Source of the DNA: Paracoccus aminovorans
GTDB taxonomy: Bacteria > Pseudomonadota > Alphaproteobacteria > Rhodobacterales > Rhodobacteraceae
Assembly: GCF_001546115.1 (NCBI RefSeq)
Contig: NZ_KQ955208.1
Coordinates: 271,452 to 335,451 of the forward strand
DNA length: 64,000 nt
Direction: 5' to 3'
Shown here piece after piece: positions 8,860-16,625 of the stretch. Under the pieces are notes generated by a model. The model ran no database searches, had not been told where the DNA came from, and saw nothing but the letters and a program-made list of their open reading frames with translations. The first letter of the stretch is position 1. Every line of letters starts with the position of its first letter. Both the position numbers and the translations under genes were made by a program.

Positions 8860-9941
8860 TGAACCGTGCAATCTCTGTCCTGGTCCTGCCGTTCCTGGTC
8901 GTCATCGCGGTGATCGTGGCGGCTTCGGTCTATATCGTCGACGTGCGCGAAAAGGCCCTGGTGCTGCGCTTTGGCGAGGTGGTCGAGGTGCGCGAGAACC
9001 CCGGCCTCGGCATCAAGGTCCCCTTCATCGACAGCGTGGTGCGCTATGACGCCCGCATCCTCGGCCTGCCGACCCGGCCGATGGAGGTCACGCCCCTGGA
9101 CGACCGCCGGCTGGTGGTGGATGCCTTTGCCCGCTGGCAGGTGCTCGACGCGCAGAAGCTCTATCAGGCGACCGAGGGTCGGGGCCTGCCCCGCGCGCAG
9201 GAACGGCTGGATTCGATCATCAACGACGTGATCCGCCGCGTGCTGGGCTCGGTGCCCTCGACCACCGTGCTGTCGGACGACCGCACCGCGCTGATGAACC
9301 GCATCCGCGACGGCGCGCGCGGCGAGGCCGAGGCGCTGGGGATCCGCGTCATCGACGTGCGCCTGACCCGCACCGACCTGCCCGAGCAGAACCTGACCGC
9401 GACCTATGCCCGGATGCGGGCCGAGCGCGAGCGCGAGGCCGCCGACGAGATCGCCCGCGGCGGCGAGGCCGCGCAGCGCGTCCGTGCCGCCGCCGACCGC
9501 ACCGTGGTCGAGCTGACCTCGGAGGCCCGCAAGCGCGCCGAGGTGGTTCGCGGCGAGGCCGACGCCCGCCGCAACGCCATCTATGCCGATGCCTTCGGCC
9601 GCGATCCCGAGTTCTTTGCCTTCACCCGCTCCATGACCTCCTATGAGCGGGCGCTGAAGGGCGAGAACAGCTCGCTGGTGATCAAGCCCGATGGCGAGTT
9701 CTTCGACTATCTGCGCAACGACGGTTCCGACCGCGCCAACCCGGTACCGACCCCGGCCCCGGCCGCACCCTCGGCCTCGGCCGCGCCGGCGACCGGCGCC
9801 GCCGCCGAGGATACGGTCGCCCCGACCGAGACCACGCGCGAGGGCGAGCCGCTGGGCGCGAGCTCGGGCGTCACGCTGACGCCCATGCCCGAGGCGCTGT
9901 CGAGCCCGCCGCAGCAGGAACCGGCCGTGCCGGCGAACTGA
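8859..9941 (+). CDS. hflC: FtsH protease modulator, SPFH-family subunit HflC
   Basis: The 360-residue partner of HflK has an N-terminal signal-anchor (about residues 5-25) followed by the SPFH domain with VREKALVLRFGEV and an Ala/Glu-rich coiled coil (about 180-240). The last 80 residues are rich in Pro, Ala and Thr, longer than in enteric HflC. The ATG at 8859 shares a base with the hflK stop and lies 8 nt from GGGGGG at 8845-8850; a GTG at 8856 is a possible alternative. A strong terminator follows, so hflKC ends the transcript. Confidence 0.92.
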   Translation: MNRAISVLVLPFLVVIAVIVAASVYIVDVREKALVLRFGEVVEVRENPGLGIKVPFIDSVVRYDARILGLPTRPMEVTPLDDRRLVVDAFARWQVLDAQKLYQATEGRGLPRAQERLDSIINDVIRRVLGSVPSTTVLSDDRTALMNRIRDGARGEAEALGIRVIDVRLTRTDLPEQNLTATYARMRAEREREAADEIARGGEAAQRVRAAADRTVVELTSEARKRAEVVRGEADARRNAIYADAFGRDPEFFAFTRSMTSYERALKGENSSLVIKPDGEFFDYLRNDGSDRANPVPTPAPAAPSASAAPATGAAAEDTVAPTETTREGEPLGASSGVTLTPMPEALSSPPQQEPAVPAN

Positions 9942-9964
9942 GCGCGGCCAGGCGACGAAAACGG

Positions 9965-10001
9965 AAAAGGCGGGACGCATCGCTGTGCGCCCCGCCTTTT
10001 T
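9965..10001 (+). terminator. Rho-independent terminator after hflC
   Basis: AAAAGGCGGG (9965-9974) pairs with CCCGCCTTTTT (9991-10001) around a 16-nt interior that can extend the stem. The A-run and T-run make it usable in both directions, so it may also end the convergent AI-2E transporter transcript. Confidence 0.85.
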
Positions 10002-10019
10002 CATGCGCTGTCCGCCGGA

Positions 10020-11186
10020 CTAGCGGGTCTCGGCCAGCAGGCCGGCGCGTCGGGCCTCGTCCTCGGTCACCTCGCGCTGCCATTCGCGCCAGATCGAGAC
10101 CAGCAGCGCCATCAGCACCGGCCCGACGAACAGCCCGACGATGCCCATGGTCTTGACCCCGCCGACGAGGCCGAAGAACGTCGGCAGGAAGGGCAGCTTC
10201 ACCGGCCCGCCGACCAGCACCGGCCGGATGGTCTTGTCCACGACGAACAGCTCGCAGGTGCCCCAAATGAACAGCGCCGCGCCCTGTACCGGCGAGCCGC
10301 TGGCGACCAGATAGGCCGAGACCAGCGTGAAGCACAAAGGCGCGCCGCCCGGGATCAGCGCCATGAAGCCGGTGATGACGCCGAAGGTCACCGGCGAGGG
10401 CACGCCGGCCAGCCAATAGGCGGTGCCCAGGATCACCCCCTCGCCGATGGCGATCAGCGTCATGCCGGTCACGGTCGAGCTGATCGTCGCCGGCACCACG
10501 CGCGACAGCCGGCTCCAGCGGTCGGGCAGGATGCGGCGACCGATATGGTCGACCTGGGCCACGAACTTGTCGCCGTCGCGATACAGCACGAAGAGCGTGA
10601 TCAGCATGAAGAGCAGCGTCAGCGCCAGATGGAAGGCCAGCGAGCCCGCCGTCACCGCGCCGCGATAGATCGCGCCGATGTTCGAACCCGAGACCAGCTG
10701 CACGATTTCCGAGATGCCGCCGGGCCGGCCGATATAGGTGTGCCAGTTCTCGTCCAGCCAGTCACCGACCTGCGGCAGCTGGACCATCCAGCCCGGCGTC
10801 GGCGCGCCGGTGGAATTGACCAGGATCGCCCAGTTGATCCAGTCGCGCAGCTCGCGGAAGGCATAGATCAGCGCCATGGCGATGGGCACGACCAGGAAGC
10901 AGACCAGCACCAGCACCAGGGCCGTCGCGGCCCAGGTGCGCCCGACCCGCGCCACCGCCCGCTCGCGCAGCGGCCAGCTGGCCAGCGCGATCACCATCGC
11001 CGCCAGCACCGGCACCAGGAAGCCGTGAAAGAAATAGATCGAGGCCGCGACGATCGCCAGCAACAGCCAGCGCGCGGCCGAGATATTGGTCACCAGCGGC
11101 GGCCGGTGCAGGCGCAGCCCGGTCTGGCGCGGCGCCTGGGCGGGGTGGGGTGCGGTCTGGGGGCTTGGCTCTGGGCCTGTGGTCAT
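10020..11186 (-). CDS. AI-2E family transporter (PerM/YdiK-like membrane protein)
   Basis: The 388-residue polytopic inner-membrane protein has about seven or eight hydrophobic segments and the typical late block (FMALIPGGAPLCFTLVSAY and VGLFVGPVLMALL) of the AI-2E transporter family. Family members export the autoinducer AI-2 or act as Na+/H+ antiporters, and sequence alone does not tell which. The first 40 residues are Pro/Thr/Gln-rich and cytoplasmic. The start at 11186 has CCGGAG 7 nt upstream; the frame continues further upstream without similarity. The gene converges on hflC and diverges from the TPP riboswitch. Confidence 0.82.
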   Translation of the reverse strand: MTTGPEPSPQTAPHPAQAPRQTGLRLHRPPLVTNISAARWLLLAIVAASIYFFHGFLVPVLAAMVIALASWPLRERAVARVGRTWAATALVLVLVCFLVVPIAMALIYAFRELRDWINWAILVNSTGAPTPGWMVQLPQVGDWLDENWHTYIGRPGGISEIVQLVSGSNIGAIYRGAVTAGSLAFHLALTLLFMLITLFVLYRDGDKFVAQVDHIGRRILPDRWSRLSRVVPATISSTVTGMTLIAIGEGVILGTAYWLAGVPSPVTFGVITGFMALIPGGAPLCFTLVSAYLVASGSPVQGAALFIWGTCELFVVDKTIRPVLVGGPVKLPFLPTFFGLVGGVKTMGIVGLFVGPVLMALLVSIWREWQREVTEDEARRAGLLAETR

Positions 11187-11348
11187 CGTCTCCGGTCCTG
11201 TCCGGCGCCGCGCGGACGCATCTTGGCGCAACGAGATAACAGAACGCCCGCCGCTGCAAGCCGGAATGCCGTCCCGGTCGGGCCAAGCCTGTCGCACCGG
11301 CGTGTCGGGGGCGTGACAGCCGGGGCGGGGACGGCTAGGATCGCCGCG

Positions 11349-11456
11349 ACCAAGGGGAGCCCCGGCAAGGGGCTGAGAGATCGCTGGCAAGGGCCAAGGC
11401 CTGCGCGGCGCGGTGACCCTTCGAACCTGATCCGGATCATGCCGGCGAAGGGATGG
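11349..11456 (+). promoter_or_regulatory. TPP riboswitch (THI element) upstream of tenA
   Basis: The aptamer core is clear. GGGGCTGAGAGATCGC at about 11378 carries the conserved CUGAGA of the pyrimidine sensor, and ACCCTTCGAACCTGATCCGG at about 11416 followed by ATCATGCCGGCGAAGGGA is the pyrophosphate-sensor half. Outer-stem halves AAGGGGAG (11352) and GCGAAGGGATGG pair loosely as P1. TPP binding normally shuts down thiamin genes. The next gene is tenA, which fits. An ATG at 11453 lies inside the 3' end of the aptamer. Confidence 0.93.
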
Positions 11457-12169
11457 CCAGTCCGTGCGCCTGCCTGATGCCGGCCCCACCCCGGGGCCAT
11501 CCCGGCCCCGCCCCAAGCCAGGAGGGCAGCATACCCCAGACCTTCTTTGAAACCCTGCGCGACGAATGCGCCGCCGATTGGCAGGCTGCGACCGGCCATC
11601 GTTTCGTGCACGAGTTGCTGGCCGGCCGCATCGCGGATGCGGTCATGGCGCGCTATCTCGTGCAGGATCACCGTTTCCTCGACGCTTTCCTGACGCTGCT
11701 CGGCGCCGCCATCGCCAGCGCCGACCGCTTCGAATCGCGGCTGCGCTTCGGCCGCTTCGCCGGCATGGTTTCAAGCGACGAGAACGACTATTTCCTGCGC
11801 GCCTTCGCCGCCCTGGGCGTATCGGAGGCCGAGCGCGCTGCGAGTCCCGACAGCGCGCCCACGCAGGGCTTCCAGGCCATCATGCGCGAGGCCGCAGCGA
11901 CGCGCTCCTATCCTGCGGTGCTGGCGGTGCTGAACGTGGCCGAGGGGCTTTACCTCGACTGGGCCATGCAGGCCGAGACCCTGCCGGAAAACTTCGTCCA
12001 TGCCGAATGGATCACGCTGCACGACAATGCGTTCTTCCGCGATTTCGTGGCCTTCCTGCGCGCCGAGCTTGACCGCACCGGCCCGGCCGAGGCCGCGCAA
12101 GTGCGCGACTTCTTCCGCCGCGCCGCCCGGCTGGAAGTCGAATTTTTCAATGATGCTTATAAGGCTTAG
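11453..12169 (+). CDS. tenA: TenA/thiaminase II-family thiamin salvage protein
   Basis: The protein is a TenA-fold helical bundle beginning with TFFETLRDECAADWQ, with HRFVHELLAGRI and YLVQDHRFLDAFLTLLG in the usual order. TenA enzymes hydrolyse aminopyrimidine breakdown products of thiamin for salvage, consistent with the TPP riboswitch upstream. The start is unresolved. The longest ATG frame starts at 11453 inside the riboswitch and 11477 is the next ATG, but the added residues are low-complexity Pro/Gly/Ala. The only good Shine-Dalgarno (AGGAGG, 11520-11525) is five bases before an ATA at 11531, exactly where family similarity begins. From ATA the protein has 212 residues. Confidence 0.85.
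   Translation: MASPCACLMPAPPRGHPGPAPSQEGSIPQTFFETLRDECAADWQAATGHRFVHELLAGRIADAVMARYLVQDHRFLDAFLTLLGAAIASADRFESRLRFGRFAGMVSSDENDYFLRAFAALGVSEAERAASPDSAPTQGFQAIMREAAATRSYPAVLAVLNVAEGLYLDWAMQAETLPENFVHAEWITLHDNAFFRDFVAFLRAELDRTGPAEAAQVRDFFRRAARLEVEFFNDAYKA
11520..11533 (+). promoter_or_regulatory. Strong ribosome-binding site placed in front of an ATA codon in tenA
   Basis: AGGAGG at 11520-11525 is followed by the 5-nt spacer GCAGC and then ATA at 11531-11533. This is ideal spacing for an initiation codon, and the conserved TenA region begins right after. Neither upstream ATG has a comparable site at proper distance. Either ATA is used as a weak start, or an ATG here has mutated to ATA. Confidence 0.55.
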
Positions 12170-12172
12170 CGC

Positions 12173-12646
12173 CTAATCCTCGATGATTTCGAAGGCGGGC
12201 GGCTCGCGCGGCGGGCCGCCTTCGCGATAGTCCAGCACGATGCGCGCCAGCGCGGCCGGTGCCAGGTTCTCGCGGCTGTGGCGCAGTTCGGGCAGGCTCC
12301 ACCAGCGGAACTCGCGGATCAGGCCGGCCTCGGGCGCGTCTTGCACCACGGGCCGGAACTCCGGCGTCTCGATCAGGAAGTAATGCTCGGATTGGCGCCA
12401 GCGCGCCTGCGGCAAGGGCAGGGTAAAGCGGCGGCGCCAGACCAGCGGGCCGAAGGCGGGCAGGGCAAAGCCCAGCTCCTCGCGCAGTTCGCGGCGCAGC
12501 GTCGCCTCGGGCGTCTCGCCGGGCTCGGCGCCGCCGCCGGGGGTGATCCACCAGTCGCCGGTGCCGTAATCGACGCGCATCAGCAGCACCCGGTCCTCGG
12601 GCGTCAGCAGGATGGCCCGCATGGCTTGGCGGTCGATGATGCGCAT
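12173..12646 (-). CDS. NUDIX hydrolase
   Basis: The 157-residue protein has a complete Nudix box at residues 38-60 (GX5EX7REUXEEXGU: Gly38, Glu44, Arg52-Glu53, Glu56-Glu57, Gly59), so it should hydrolyse a nucleoside diphosphate linked to another moiety with magnesium. WWITPGGG precedes the box as in MutT-like enzymes. A tryptophan/arginine-rich middle (RWRQSEHYFLIE, EFRWWSLPEL) forms the usual substrate-side beta strands. The substrate cannot be named. It converges on tenA with a 3-bp gap. The start at 12646 gives the typical family N-terminus. Confidence 0.88.
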   Translation of the reverse strand: MRIIDRQAMRAILLTPEDRVLLMRVDYGTGDWWITPGGGAEPGETPEATLRRELREELGFALPAFGPLVWRRRFTLPLPQARWRQSEHYFLIETPEFRPVVQDAPEAGLIREFRWWSLPELRHSRENLAPAALARIVLDYREGGPPREPPAFEIIED

Positions 12647-12663
12647 GGCCCCCTCTGATCACG

Positions 12664-12697
12664 AAAAAGCCCCGGCGCGGCAAGGGCCGGCCGGGGC
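12664..12697 (-). terminator. Rho-independent terminator of the TIGR02300-like gene
   Basis: GCCCCGGC (12669-12676) and GCCGGGGC (12690-12697) form a perfect 8-bp stem. On the minus strand the stem runs into T5 (complement of 12664-12668). It lies 20 bp after the stop of the zinc-ribbon gene and just before the NUDIX start. Confidence 0.78.
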
Positions 12698-12716
12698 GAT
12701 CGCGGCCGCTCGCGGC

Positions 12717-13040
12717 CTATTCGTCGTCCGAATCCGCCACGTCGGCGATGTCGTCCAGCGACACGTCGCCGTCGTCATCGTCGTCGTCCAGCAGATCGTC
12801 GTCCAGATCCCCGGAATCGGCGTCGTCGTCCAGATCCTCGTCATCGACGAGATCGGTCTGATCCTCGTCGCGCGCGGCGGTCTTTTCCGAGATCAGCGAG
12901 CGCGAGCGGCCATTCGTCAGGCTTTCCGCCGTGAAAGAGGCGCCGCAGGCCGGGCAGGTCATCGGGTCGTTCGTCAGGTCGTAGAAGCGCGTGGCGCAAT
13001 GGGGGCAAAGGCGTTTCGTGCCCCATTCCTCTTTGGGCAT
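12717..13040 (-). CDS. TIGR02300-family small zinc-ribbon protein with acidic tail
   Basis: This 107-residue protein starts with KEEWGTKRLCPHCATRFYDL and has four zinc-ligand cysteines, Cys12, Cys15, Cys29 and Cys32. The FYDL..DP.TCP.CG arrangement is diagnostic of the alphaproteobacterial TIGR02300 family. The second half is almost entirely Asp/Glu, with one run of five Asp. Function is unknown; the fold suggests protein or nucleic-acid interaction. It is a one-gene transcript with its own terminator. Confidence 0.85.
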   Translation of the reverse strand: MPKEEWGTKRLCPHCATRFYDLTNDPMTCPACGASFTAESLTNGRSRSLISEKTAARDEDQTDLVDDEDLDDDADSGDLDDDLLDDDDDDGDVSLDDIADVADSDDE

Positions 13041-13148
13041 GGTATTCTCTTTCTGCCGCGTTCAGGTAAATCCGCTGTCCCCTGCCATAGCCAGAAGGGG
13101 CTGTCAAAGGCTTTTCCCCTTGCGTCGGGACGGCGGCGCGGTGGAAAT

Positions 13149-13871
13149 ATGGGCCGAAAGGCAGGGCACCGCAAGATGCAGGTAGGCAAGGACAGGATTT
13201 GGGTCGGCGGCGACATCCCGGTGACGCTGCGCCGCTCGTCCCGGGCGCGGCGCATGACGCTGCGCGTGGCGCGGGCAGGGGGCGAGGTGGTGCTGACCCT
13301 GCCCAGCCGCGCCAGCCTGCGCGACGGCCAGGCCTTTGCCGAGTCGCGGGCCGAATGGCTGCGCCGGGTCCGCGCCGACATGCCGGCGCTGCAACTGGTC
13401 GCGCATGGCGTCCAGCTGCCCGTCGAGGGCGTGCCGCGCCTGATCCGCCCGGCCGAGACCCGCCGCGTCGAGCTGACCGCCGACCTGCTGCTGGTGCCGC
13501 AGGGCCGGCCGCCAGGGGTGGTCATCGAAGTTTGGCTCAAACACCTCGCGCAGGCGCGGCTGATCGCCGCCTGCGACCGCCACGCGGCCCGGCTGGGGCG
13601 GCCGTTCCGGGCGCTGGCGCTGCGCGACACCCGCTCGCGCTGGGGCAGCTGCACCCATGACGGCCGGCTGATGTTCTCGTGGCGCCTGGCCATGGCGCCG
13701 CCCGAAGTGCTGGACTATGTCGCCGCGCATGAGGTCGCGCATCTGGCGCATATGGACCACTCGCCCGCCTTCTGGGCCGCGACCGAACGGCTGCTGCCCG
13801 GCCATGCCCGGCACCGCGCCTGGCTGCGCTGCCACGGCCACGAGCTGCTGGCCTGGCGTTTCCGCATCTGA
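13149..13871 (+). CDS. YgjP/SprT-like zinc metallopeptidase (M48 family)
   Basis: The 240-residue protein belongs to the YgjP-like metal-dependent hydrolase family. The zinc site is HEVAH at residues 194-198 with a third His in HMDHSPAFW a few residues later, a typical HExxH-plus-H arrangement, and RDTRSRWGSC near 160 is the family's other signature. No signal peptide is seen, so it should be cytoplasmic. Its substrate is not known. ATG 13149 follows GGTGGA; ATG 13176 is an alternative. The frame is open far upstream only as antisense of the zinc-ribbon gene. Confidence 0.85.
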   Translation: MGRKAGHRKMQVGKDRIWVGGDIPVTLRRSSRARRMTLRVARAGGEVVLTLPSRASLRDGQAFAESRAEWLRRVRADMPALQLVAHGVQLPVEGVPRLIRPAETRRVELTADLLLVPQGRPPGVVIEVWLKHLAQARLIAACDRHAARLGRPFRALALRDTRSRWGSCTHDGRLMFSWRLAMAPPEVLDYVAAHEVAHLAHMDHSPAFWAATERLLPGHARHRAWLRCHGHELLAWRFRI

Positions 13872-13892
13872 CGGATTGACGCCGCGCGCATT

Positions 13893-13902
13893 TGTGATCA
13901 CA
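13893..13902 (+). promoter_or_regulatory. Palindromic operator for the adjacent GntR/FCD regulator
   Basis: TGTGATCACA is a perfect 10-bp palindrome centred 13 bp before the GntR start codon. FCD-type GntR proteins usually bind TNGT-N-ACNA-type palindromes of this size. Position and symmetry suggest autoregulation. No second copy was found near the neighbouring genes. Confidence 0.5.
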
Positions 13903-13910
13903 GAGATGGC

Positions 13911-14555
13911 ATGACAGTGACGCGCAATTCGGAAACCGCCGCGCATGAGCGGCTTTATCGCAGCCTTCGCCAGCGCATCATGCTGGGCGAACTGCCGCCC
14001 GGCCTGCCGATGACGCTGCGCGGCATCGCAGCCGAGCACCGCGTCTCGATGACCCCCGCGCGCGAGGCGGTGCGGCGCCTGGTCGCCGAAGGGGCGCTGA
14101 CGCTTTCCTCCTCGGGTCGGATCACCACGCCGGAGCTCTCGGTCGAGCGCATCGAGGAACTCGCCGCCCTGCGCGGCCTGATCGAGCCCGAACTCGCCGC
14201 CCGGGCGCTGCCCCGCGCCCATCAGGCGCTGATCGAGCGCATGGCCGTCATCAATGCCGCCATCGGCGAGGCGGCCGAAAGTCATGACGGCGTCACCTAT
14301 ATCCGCACAAACCTGGAATTCCACCGCATCCTCTACCTGCGCGCCCAGGCGCCGGCGATGCTGGCCATCGTCGAGACGGTCTGGCTGCAGCTCGGCCCGA
14401 CGATGCGGGCGCTCTATGGCCGGGTCAAGCGCCACGAGCCGCCGCGCCACCACCGCATGATCCTGGCCTCGCTGCGGGCCGGCGACGAGCCCGGCCTGCG
14501 GCTTGCCGTGCGTGCCGACGTGACCCACGGGCTGCGCCACCTCTCGGCCAGCTGA
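13911..14555 (+). CDS. GntR-family transcriptional regulator (FadR/FCD type)
   Basis: The 214-residue protein has an N-terminal winged helix (about residues 10-75; LRQRIMLGELPPGLPM then the recognition region SMTPAREAVRRLVAEGAL) and a C-terminal all-helical FCD effector domain containing LEFHRILYLRAQAP and HRMILASLRAGD, whose His and Asp normally bind a metal and a carboxylate ligand. FCD members sense organic acids. The effector cannot be told. A palindrome ends nine bases before its start, suggesting self-control. It converges on homoserine dehydrogenase, from which it is separated by 155 bp. Confidence 0.88.
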   Translation: MTVTRNSETAAHERLYRSLRQRIMLGELPPGLPMTLRGIAAEHRVSMTPAREAVRRLVAEGALTLSSSGRITTPELSVERIEELAALRGLIEPELAARALPRAHQALIERMAVINAAIGEAAESHDGVTYIRTNLEFHRILYLRAQAPAMLAIVETVWLQLGPTMRALYGRVKRHEPPRHHRMILASLRAGDEPGLRLAVRADVTHGLRHLSAS

Positions 14556-14582
14556 CGCGACCTCTGGCTTTCTCTGTTTCCC

Positions 14583-14697
14583 AAATACCCGAACCGGCCG
14601 CGACCCAAGCCGCCGCCGCTGCCGATCTCTCGCCATAAAACAGAAACGCCGCACCCCCGGGGCACGGCGCCAGTCACTTTCCGTTTTCCAAATACCC
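14583..14697 (-). repeat. Two degenerate copies of an AAATACCC-ending intergenic motif
   Basis: The gap between the GntR gene and hom (14556-14709) holds AAATACCC at 14583-14590 and again at 14690-14697. The first copy also has TTTCTCTG before a 6-nt spacer, close to the CTTCTTTG half of the exact 22-nt motif at 18027, 34009 and 57459. Nothing else recognisable is present; no clear terminator separates the convergent genes. Confidence 0.45.
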
Positions 14698-14709
14698 AAA
14701 CCCGGCGGC

Positions 14710-16026
14710 TCAGACCTCCTCGATGCGCAGCTCCACCGGCTCGCCGGCAATGACGCCGGTCTTCGGCAGCGCCTCGATGGCATGGTCGATGGCCTCGGGC
14801 GTGGTCTTGTGGGTCACGATCAGCACCGGGGCGACGCCGGCGGTCTGCTGATGGCCGTATTGCCGCATGCGGTCGATCGAGATGCCGGAATCGCCCAGCA
14901 CCGTGGCAACCTTGGCCAGCGCCCCCGGCTTGTCGGTCAGCGCCAGCCGGATGTAATAGGCGGCGGGCACCGCGGTCCGCGCCGGCTGCGGCCGGGCCAG
15001 CGCCGAGGCCGGCTGGCCGAAGCTCGGCATGCGCACGCCGCGCGCGATCTCGACCACGTCGGACATCACCGCGCTGGCGGTCGGGCCTTCGCCGGCCCCC
15101 GCGCCGCGCAGCACGATCTGCCCGACCGAGTCGCCCTCGATCACCACCATGTTGGTGCCGCCCTGCAATTGCCCCAAGGGGCTGTCGGCGGGCACCAGGC
15201 AGGGCGACATGCGCTGCTCCAGCCCGCGCCCGGTCATCTGCGCCACGCCCAGCAGCTTGATGCGATAGCCCATGTCGGCGGCGCGGCGAATGTCGTCGAT
15301 GCTGACCCGCTCGATGCCCTCGATTTCCACGGCGTCGAAGCTGGGGCGGGTGCCGAAGGCGATGGCGGCCAGGATCGCCAGCTTGTGGCTGGCGTCGATG
15401 CCACCCACGTCCAGCGTCGGATCGGCCTCCAGATAGCCCAGCTGCCGCGCCTCCTCGAACACCGTCTCATAGGGCAGGCCGGCGCTTTCCATCCGGGTCA
15501 GGATATAGTTGCAGGTGCCGTTCATCACCCCCATGACGCGGCGGATCTCGTTGCCGGCCAGCGACTCGGTCATCGCCTTGATCACCGGGATGCCGCCGGC
15601 GACGGCCGCCTCGAATCGGATCACCCGGCCATGCGCCTCGGCCAGTTCCGCCAGCTCCTGGCCGTGGATCGCCAGTAGCGCCTTGTTGGCGGTCACCACG
15701 TCCTTGCCGGCCTTCAGCGCCGCCGTCACCGCCTCGCGCGCGACGCCCTCGTCGCCGCCGATCAGCTCGACGAAAACTTCCACATCCTCGCGCAGCGCCA
15801 GCGCCCGGGCGTCCTCCTCCCAGCCATAGGCCGACAGGTCCGCGTCGCGGTTCTTCAGCCGGTCGCGGGCGCAGACCGCGGTGATGGCGATGGGCCGGCC
15901 GGCGCGCTGGGACAGCAGCGCGGCGTGCTTCTGGATGATCTTGACGGTGCCGATGCCGACGGTCCCCAGACCTGCGATACCAAGACGGAGCGGCGAGGCG
16001 TTTTGCCCCTGGTTCTGGGCGGACAT
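14710..16026 (-). CDS. hom: Homoserine dehydrogenase
   Basis: The 438-residue enzyme reduces aspartate semialdehyde to homoserine for threonine, methionine and isoleucine synthesis. RLGIAGLGTVG near residue 14 is the NAD(P)-binding motif. The catalytic region has VMNGTCNYILTRM near 170, EADPTLDVGGIDASHKLAIL near 200, with Asp and Lys for hydride transfer. A C-terminal ACT domain (about 355-435) indicates allosteric control by threonine, as in monofunctional ACT-bearing enzymes. Length and motifs are complete. Confidence 0.95.
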   Translation of the reverse strand: MSAQNQGQNASPLRLGIAGLGTVGIGTVKIIQKHAALLSQRAGRPIAITAVCARDRLKNRDADLSAYGWEEDARALALREDVEVFVELIGGDEGVAREAVTAALKAGKDVVTANKALLAIHGQELAELAEAHGRVIRFEAAVAGGIPVIKAMTESLAGNEIRRVMGVMNGTCNYILTRMESAGLPYETVFEEARQLGYLEADPTLDVGGIDASHKLAILAAIAFGTRPSFDAVEIEGIERVSIDDIRRAADMGYRIKLLGVAQMTGRGLEQRMSPCLVPADSPLGQLQGGTNMVVIEGDSVGQIVLRGAGAGEGPTASAVMSDVVEIARGVRMPSFGQPASALARPQPARTAVPAAYYIRLALTDKPGALAKVATVLGDSGISIDRMRQYGHQQTAGVAPVLIVTHKTTPEAIDHAIEALPKTGVIAGEPVELRIEEV

Positions 16027-16091
16027 GCGAAACTCTTATCTATGGACGTTGCGGTGTTAGCGGATGCGGCGCGGGCTTGCAACGCAAGGCT

Positions 16092-16625
16092 TCACGCCTC
16101 GTCGTCGCCGGCCCAGTAGCCCGGCTCGCCGGTGGCGCGCATGACGCGCAGCACGCGGCCGCCGGTCTCGACGGTCTGCGCGCGGATGCGCTCCAGGTCG
16201 TCGAGCGCCATTGGCGCCGGCCGCACCTCGCCCTTGGCGCTGACGAAGGCCGGATGCCAGTGCGTCTTGCGCTCGGTCGGCCGCCACGAGGCATGGCAGA
16301 GCAGGTTGCGGTAAAGCCGGATCTCGCCCAGCCGGTCGGTGATCTTGTTGCGGTCGCGCAATCCGGGATGGCGGCGCATGGCGGCGTCGAGCTGCTCGAT
16401 CAGCGTGCCCATGGAATCGTCGGCCAGGCTGCCCATGCGGGCAAGCCAGGCCTGCAACTCCTCGGGCGTCAGGTCGTCGGCCAGCCGGGCACGGTCCAGC
16501 GCATAGATGGTGCGCTTGATGATCTCCTCGAGCCAGCCGAAACTCGCCACGCATTGCCCGAGGCCCGCGGCGAAATCGCCGGGCAGGGTGAAATGCGTCT
16601 CGGGCGCGGCGCCTATTCCCGCCAT
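16092..16625 (-). CDS. HEPN-like hypothetical protein
   Basis: I do not recognise a named family. The 177-residue helical protein has the pattern VASFGWLEEIIKRTIYAL (28-43) and, further on, LYRNLLCHASW, in which Arg106-Asn107 and His111 form an R-x4-H motif like that of HEPN nucleases. The FG.LE plus RN...H.W combination occurs in many uncharacterised bacterial proteins. No toxin-antitoxin partner is obvious. Its start (16625) overlaps the 3' end of the glycosyltransferase-like gene by 13 bp, so they are translationally coupled. Nuclease activity is inference. Confidence 0.6.
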   Translation of the reverse strand: MAGIGAAPETHFTLPGDFAAGLGQCVASFGWLEEIIKRTIYALDRARLADDLTPEELQAWLARMGSLADDSMGTLIEQLDAAMRRHPGLRDRNKITDRLGEIRLYRNLLCHASWRPTERKTHWHPAFVSAKGEVRPAPMALDDLERIRAQTVETGGRVLRVMRATGEPGYWAGDDEA

